A DNA stretch of 64,000 bases from an uncultured Ruminococcus sp. (lineage in GTDB: Bacteria; Bacillota; Clostridia; Oscillospirales; Ruminococcaceae): the NCBI RefSeq assembly GCF_947301925.1, contig NZ_CAMYUE010000001.1, positions 558,001 through 622,000 on the forward strand, written 5' to 3'. Under the pieces are notes generated by a model that searched no databases, was not told where the DNA came from, and saw nothing but the letters and a program-made list of their open reading frames with translations. The position numbers were made by a program, and so were the translations under genes. Below, piece after piece: positions 59,781 to 64,000 of the stretch; position 1 is the first letter of the stretch; every line of letters begins with the position of its first letter.

Positions 59781-61277
59781 TTAATCATCTTCCTTCCACC
59801 ATGGTTTCATATCGGGGTTTCTGGGCGGCTCGGTAGCTTTTTCCAGCTCCTCGAAGGTCATGCCCGTGTCGTCGTAAAGGTCATACTGATAGTTGTATTC
59901 GTCCACAAATTCCATGATATTGCTCTCTGAGAGCAGCAGCGGACGCTGATAGGGTCTGAAAGACTCGTTGAGCATATCAATAGTAGCTCTCTTGTGGATA
60001 GAGTAAATGCTGTAGAGCACTCCGTCACTGCCTACATATTCGGCGTCCTCGCCGGGCACCATGTTTACGGCTACGTTCTCCATTGTGAGGGTAGAGCCGA
60101 AATCTGCAAGCTTGCTGAGGTCGTCAACACTCATATTTGTAGCTATCCACTTGTTCTTGTAGATAGTGTTGAGGTAGCTGTAGAGCTTGAGCCTGCCCTC
60201 GTCCTTTACTATGGAAAGGAGCTTCTGCATGGCTGCGGCCATGAAGCGGCGCTGGTTCTGAACACGTCCGATATCTCCCTGGAGCCACTCGTGACGGAAG
60301 CGAACGAACCATTCTGCCTGGTTGCCGTTGAGCACCACATCGCCCTTGGGGATTATCTTGTCAGCCTCATAGATTATCTCGTTGTCCAGATGTATCGGGA
60401 TACCGCCGATAAGATCAACGATATCAACGATATCATAGCAGGTTGTGGTAACATATGCGTCAATTGGTATCTGGAAGTTTTCCTGAACGCAGTTTACCAC
60501 ACGCTGAATCTTGCTGGATTCCTGATCCCATGCGTAGTAGTAGACGCTGTTTATCTTTGTGGTGGGATTGCTGGTATAATTGGGAACTGCACTGTCTCTG
60601 GGCACCTGTAATATATGGAGCTTTGCAGCTGCGATATCGAACTGGCATATCCAGATAACGTCGGTGAGCTCCTGATCCTCGTCAAATCCCAGGAAAAGCA
60701 CGGTATACTGTCCTTCCACAAGCTGGGGAAGATCAAGTCCGTCGGTAAAGTTTTCATTTACTATATCGGTATCCACGTTCAGATCCATGGAAGGCTTTTG
60801 CAGCTCACCCTCAAGATCTACCGTAGGCTGCCAGCGCTTGAAGTAATTGATTATCGAAACCCTTTCATCGGGCTGGCCGCTCTTTTTGTACCAGAGTATG
60901 GGCATATTCAGGAAGAGCGTAATTATCGTCACAAGGCTCACCACTATGGCTCCCAGCTTTATCAGTGCGTCCTTTTTGCTCTTTTTAGTCTTTTCCGGAG
61001 CTTCGTCGTCGAAGTCCTCATCGTCATCGTCGTTCCATTCGGTATACTCGCTGCCCTTTTCGTGCAGTCCGTGGTATACCTGTTCCTGTACGGGTTCGGG
61101 CTTTCTGTTTTCGCCCTCAATGCTTATATCTATTGAAGGAGCCTCGTGCAGTCCGTGGTATTCGGGCTGTGCAGGGGTCCTGCTTTCTACTCGCTTCAGC
61201 TTCCTCAGCGGTTTGATCTGCCTGGGAGCATTGTCTGCCCCCGATACTTTCTCCTCGTTAAGTTCTTCGCGGTTCAT
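59781..61277 (-). CDS. LytR-CpsA-Psr (LCP) family cell-wall ligase
   Basis: LCP proteins attach wall teichoic acid or polysaccharide to peptidoglycan outside the membrane. The 498-residue protein has a long charged cytoplasmic N-terminus (1-103, with two similar YHGLHE segments), one membrane helix (about 106-126) and an LCP domain (about 190-400). The domain has VLFLGFDEDQELTDVIWICQFD, PRDSAVP, the Arg-rich YEADKIIPKGDV... WFVRFRHEWLQGDIGRVQNQRRFM and the following helices. The duplicated YHGLHE segments are a curiosity. It starts at an ATG, 24 bases after the nadD-yqeK fusion. Confidence 0.92.
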   Translation of the reverse strand: MNREELNEEKVSGADNAPRQIKPLRKLKRVESRTPAQPEYHGLHEAPSIDISIEGENRKPEPVQEQVYHGLHEKGSEYTEWNDDDDEDFDDEAPEKTKKSKKDALIKLGAIVVSLVTIITLFLNMPILWYKKSGQPDERVSIINYFKRWQPTVDLEGELQKPSMDLNVDTDIVNENFTDGLDLPQLVEGQYTVLFLGFDEDQELTDVIWICQFDIAAAKLHILQVPRDSAVPNYTSNPTTKINSVYYYAWDQESSKIQRVVNCVQENFQIPIDAYVTTTCYDIVDIVDLIGGIPIHLDNEIIYEADKIIPKGDVVLNGNQAEWFVRFRHEWLQGDIGRVQNQRRFMAAAMQKLLSIVKDEGRLKLYSYLNTIYKNKWIATNMSVDDLSKLADFGSTLTMENVAVNMVPGEDAEYVGSDGVLYSIYSIHKRATIDMLNESFRPYQRPLLLSESNIMEFVDEYNYQYDLYDDTGMTFEELEKATEPPRNPDMKPWWKEDD

Positions 61278-61301
61278 CTGAGTCCTCTTTTCAAATTTCC
61301 A

Positions 61302-62495
61302 TCATTTTTTCTCTGCTCTTGTAAGCCTTGTATAAAAATTATACCCCTCGGCGGTACAAATGGGAATGACTCCGCCTTTTTTTATTACAGACTTCATGGA
61401 AAACGCAAATGCCTCACGCATAGCCGCATTGAGATCGGCATATGCCAGCTTGCGCATTTTGTCTACATCCTTATAATCACGTTCTGCGGAAATGAGATCG
61501 CCCATATAGACTATCTCTTCAAGTCGGGACATTCCTGCTCTGCCCACTGTATGGAATCTGATGGAGTTGAGTATGTCTATATCCTCTACTCCGAATTCTT
61601 TCTTTGCAAAATAGGCGCCTGCGATGCCATGCCACAGGGAACGTGTATCCAGCTCCTCGCGGCATACCGTATATCCGCTCTCCAGCACCAAAGCCTTCTG
61701 CTCGTCGTCGGGGAGCTCCTTGCATATATCATGGATAAGTCCTGCGAAATACGCCTTATCGGGATCCTCGCCGTACTTCTCGGCAAGCTTCCTGCACTCT
61801 GCCGCCACATTCAGCGAATGAGCGTAACGCTTTGCAGAAAGATGCGCCTTGAGATATTTTTTCTTATCATCAGGGTTATACTGCAATTTACCTTCACCTC
61901 TTACGGAATATAATCCCTTTGACCTTATATATTGTACTACATTTTCGTCAAGATAGCAAGAGAAATCCTTGTTTTTTGCAATTTTTTTTCTTACCTCTGT
62001 ACTGGAAATGACAGTGGGAGCTGCCTCGGAAATGAGTATATCACCGAATTTCCGCAGCTCGTCGGCTTTTCTTTTCAGCTCGGGGATATCGCCCTGCTCA
62101 CGGGACACCACACAGAGAGTCACAGCCGCAAGTATATCCTCGAAGCGGAACCATGTATCGAAGCTAAGCAGCATATCGCTGCCTACAAGGAGGAACAGCT
62201 CGTCCGCGGGGAACTGCTGACGGAAATACTCCACCGTGTATATAGTATAACTCACACGGTCGCTTTTTATTTCGTAATCGCTGACAAAGAGCCTGTCATT
62301 ATGGCTGCTTGCCAGTCTTAGCATCTCCAGTCTGTCCTCGTCGGGGGCATATTCAGCCATGGAGCGGTGGGGAGATCTCTTGGACGGCAGCAGATACAGC
62401 CTGTCAAGGCCGAATTCCGTCACTGCGGTCTCCGCAAGATGTATATGTCCGTTGTGTACGGGGTTGAAGCTTCCGCCGTATATACCTATCCTCAT
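61302..62495 (-). CDS. nadD: NadD-YqeK fusion: nicotinate-nucleotide adenylyltransferase + HD hydrolase
   Basis: The 397-residue product joins two enzymes normally encoded by adjacent genes. Residues 1-195 are NadD (GIYGGSFNPVHNGHIHLAE; SKRSPHRS; ISSTEVRKKI), which makes nicotinic acid adenine dinucleotide for NAD synthesis. Residues 205-395 form the YqeK-type HD domain (HLSAKRYAHSLNVA... FAGLIHDICKEL), a diadenosine tetraphosphate hydrolase. The fusion may couple NAD synthesis with alarmone or dinucleotide turnover. No frameshift is present, and the linker (residues 195-205) is short. Confidence 0.94.
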   Translation of the reverse strand: MRIGIYGGSFNPVHNGHIHLAETAVTEFGLDRLYLLPSKRSPHRSMAEYAPDEDRLEMLRLASSHNDRLFVSDYEIKSDRVSYTIYTVEYFRQQFPADELFLLVGSDMLLSFDTWFRFEDILAAVTLCVVSREQGDIPELKRKADELRKFGDILISEAAPTVISSTEVRKKIAKNKDFSCYLDENVVQYIRSKGLYSVRGEGKLQYNPDDKKKYLKAHLSAKRYAHSLNVAAECRKLAEKYGEDPDKAYFAGLIHDICKELPDDEQKALVLESGYTVCREELDTRSLWHGIAGAYFAKKEFGVEDIDILNSIRFHTVGRAGMSRLEEIVYMGDLISAERDYKDVDKMRKLAYADLNAAMREAFAFSMKSVIKKGGVIPICTAEGYNFYTRLTRAEKK

Positions 62496-62517
62496 TCCGC
62501 ACCTCCCTGTTGCTTTC

Positions 62518-63216
62518 TTATTTCCACGGACGTTTGCTCTCTGTCCAGCCCTTTGCCTTCCAGTAGTCCATGTCCGCCTTGTTCCAGCCGTTTCGCTGCA
62601 TAAGGCTCATTATCTTGAAAAATCCCTTTGTTTTCAGCGGAACAGGTACCTTTCCCTGCCTTTTCAGTATCTTTTTTGCAATACTGTCGGCTTTTGCATT
62701 GATACTGTCCTTTATCTTCGGCTTTACACTGTCCCAGTCCGTCGCCGCAACAGGTCTGCCCAGCTTATAGGTCTGAGGGATTCCCCAGAAGAAGCAGCTG
62801 TCCGCCATATCCTTCATTGTTGACTTCACGCCTGCTCCCGCAGCCGTTGCAACTACTACCGCCTGCTTGCTGAACATCTTCTCCTCGGGACGGTGCGCCA
62901 TCCAGCGCCAGCCGTAATGGTCGAGAAGCGCCTTCATCTGTCCCGTGCAGTGATAAACATAAACAGGGGACGTGAGTATCAGCACATCAGCGGCGTCTAT
63001 AAGCTCCGTTATGGGCTTCAGCTTGCCATAGTGGGGACAGTTCTCCTCGCCCTTGGTGAAGCAGCTTGTGCAGCCGCAGCAGAACTCGTCAAAGTCACGG
63101 GGCAGGAACACCTCGCTGATGTCCTCGGGCTTTGTCAGCTTACCTGCCATGATACGGCCGATATTGTATGTGGAGCCCTTATGAGATGTCCCGCTTATTA
63201 TCAGTACCTTCATCAC
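62518..63216 (-). CDS. Flavodoxin-fold NAD(P)H-dependent oxidoreductase
   Basis: The 232-residue protein has the flavodoxin/FMN-reductase fold: MKVLIISGTSHKGSTYNI phosphate loop, a Cys cluster (FCCGCTSCFTKGEENCPHYGK) and ILTSPVYVYHCTGQMKALLDHYG. It belongs to the NADPH-dependent FMN reductase-like group that carries a Cys-rich loop. The C-terminal 60 residues are basic. The substrate is unknown. Its start overlaps the yhbY stop by four bases. Confidence 0.85.
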   Translation of the reverse strand: MMKVLIISGTSHKGSTYNIGRIMAGKLTKPEDISEVFLPRDFDEFCCGCTSCFTKGEENCPHYGKLKPITELIDAADVLILTSPVYVYHCTGQMKALLDHYGWRWMAHRPEEKMFSKQAVVVATAAGAGVKSTMKDMADSCFFWGIPQTYKLGRPVAATDWDSVKPKIKDSINAKADSIAKKILKRQGKVPVPLKTKGFFKIMSLMQRNGWNKADMDYWKAKGWTESKRPWK

Positions 63217-63515
63217 TTAGCCTTTGGGATATTCTCGATAACAGGTTCCTTCTCGTTGCGCTTGAAGAGCACGAATCTGCTGCCGATGACCTGTACCACA
63301 TCAGCGCCTGTCTGCTCTGCGATAGCGTCGGCGGCTTCTCTTGCTGTCCAGCCCGAATTATCAAGAACTCTCAGCTTTATGAGCTCTCTCTTGGTAAGAG
63401 CTGCTTCTATGTCCTTGCACATTGCCTCGGTAACGCCGCCCTTGCCAACCTGGTATATGGTCTCGTATGTGGAAGCGATACCGCGCAGGTATGCTCTCTG
63501 CTTGCTTGTAAGCAT
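63213..63515 (-). CDS. YhbY-type CRM-domain RNA-binding protein
   Basis: The 100-residue protein is a single CRM domain (MLTSKQRAYLRGIASTYETIYQVGKGGVTEAM... GADVVQVIGSRFVLFKRN), with the family's GxxG loop. YhbY binds pre-50S particles. I use the ATG at 63515 (MLTSKQ), one base after the rdgB stop codon. A GTG 12 bases upstream within rdgB is an alternative. Confidence 0.95.
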   Translation of the reverse strand: MLTSKQRAYLRGIASTYETIYQVGKGGVTEAMCKDIEAALTKRELIKLRVLDNSGWTAREAADAIAEQTGADVVQVIGSRFVLFKRNEKEPVIENIPKAK

Positions 63516-63516
63516 A

Positions 63517-64000
63517 TTATTCACCAAATCTTTCTTTCAGATACTTGTACAGCTCTCTCAGAGCCGCTCCTCTGTGGCTTATGACGTTCTTTTCCTCTGC
63601 GGAGAGCTCCGCCATGGTGCGCTCTCCTGCCATGAACACGGGATCGTAGCCGAAGCCGTTGGTGCCGCGCTGCTCATGGCCTATAGCGCCTCTGCACTCG
63701 CCTGTCATGGTATGGCTGCCTTTTTCGTCTATATAGGCTATGGTACACTCAAATGCAGCTCCGCGCCTGTCGTCGGGAACGTCCTTCATCTCCTCAAGTA
63801 GCTTTGCGCAGTGCTGTCCCTCGGGAGCATATCTTGCTGAGTATACTCCGGGACGGCCGTCCATAGCGTCCACACAGAGACCGCTGTCGTCTGCAATGGT
63901 GGGCAGCTTTACGGCTTCGTAGACCGCTCTTGCCTTGATAAGTGCATTTTCCGCAAAGGTAGTACCGTTTTCCTCGGGATCGCAGTCAGCTCCCGCTTCA
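63517..64000 (-). CDS. rdgB: Non-canonical purine NTP pyrophosphatase (RdgB/HAM1), 5' end outside window
   Basis: RdgB removes ITP, dITP and XTP from nucleotide pools. The visible part contains the family signatures TTFAENALIKARAVYEAVKLPTIADDSGLCVDAMDGRPGVYSARY and GTNGFGYDPVF, ending SHRGAALRELYKYLKERFGE. The open frame continues past the right edge of the window, so the N-terminus (about 45 residues) is missing from this view. The methionine at 63873 is internal, not the start. Confidence 0.96.
   Translation of the reverse strand, partial: EAGADCDPEENGTTFAENALIKARAVYEAVKLPTIADDSGLCVDAMDGRPGVYSARYAPEGQHCAKLLEEMKDVPDDRRGAAFECTIAYIDEKGSHTMTGECRGAIGHEQRGTNGFGYDPVFMAGERTMAELSAEEKNVISHRGAALRELYKYLKERFGE

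Noticed and set aside
1..64000. CRISPR array, rRNA genes, prophage or complete insertion sequence
   Set aside because: No regularly spaced direct repeats, no rRNA sequence, no phage structural genes and no transposase were found; the only mobile-element trace is the recombinase remnant.

Overview
The window looks like a chromosomal segment of a cellulosome-forming rumen or gut Firmicute of the genus Ruminococcus (R. flavefaciens / R. albus type). Evidence: two secreted proteins with type I dockerin modules (3410-4465 and 24197-27337), one joined to acetylesterase and carbohydrate-binding modules by poly-Thr linkers; an [FeFe]-hydrogenase maturase; a SAM-I riboswitch on metK; dense intrinsic terminators; and Firmicute gene orders (dgt-dnaG-rpoD, rdgB-yhbY-nadD/yqeK-LCP-rsfS-leuS, yqeG-aroQ-pepP-efp). 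The species is inference.

Layout. 1-3.4 kb: MoxR ATPase, tsf, rpsB and a YlmC/YmxH protein. 3.4-7.5 kb: a dockerin leucine-rich-repeat protein, a 56-residue orphan sortase-signal peptide, and a hydrogenase-maturation operon (TM1266-type regulator, NUDIX, hydG) with a terminator in its leader. 7.5-9.3 kb: a Cys4 protein, an atypical kinase, a tRNA-Leu and a broken tRNA-Leu copy. 9.4-19.9 kb (all minus): an accessory cluster with a GNAT protein, three acyl carrier proteins, a KAS III-like enzyme, an unrecognised 335-residue protein and a membrane protein, followed by two MacB/FtsX-type ABC systems with a 42-residue membrane peptide between them. 20-23.5 kb: a truncated large serine recombinase abutting a truncated CobW-type GTPase, then a Znu-type permease and a lipoprotein. 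23.5-27.4 kb: an unknown membrane protein and a bimodular CE12 esterase. 27.4-30.1 kb: three micro-genes divergent from two XRE regulators, then two tandem RadC paralogues. 30.1-37 kb: metK with its riboswitch, a candidate sRNA, a two-component system and a PAS-GGDEF-EAL protein. 37-45.7 kb: phosphofructokinase, phosphoglucomutase, rpmE, YigZ and dgt-dnaG-rpoD. 45.7-52.2 kb: an EAL protein fused to a beta-helix repeat domain, ychF, a degenerate glutamine synthetase with an ANTAR regulator, and a VOC protein. 52.2-64 kb: an AT-rich DUF2806 gene, then conserved housekeeping genes.

How the genes work together. Translation and replication functions dominate the core blocks. The accessory content is about plant-fibre attack (dockerin proteins), hydrogen metabolism (hydG group), c-di-GMP turnover (two EAL proteins, both with degenerate GGDEF sites) and probable synthesis plus export of a small acyl-derived product (9.4-19.9 kb). 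That last cluster lies against a recombinase remnant, which suggests acquisition or rearrangement. The best candidates for undescribed biology are the three-ACP/KAS III/ABC cluster and the cytoplasmic EAL-beta-helix fusion, followed by several micro-proteins that standard ORF length cut-offs miss.
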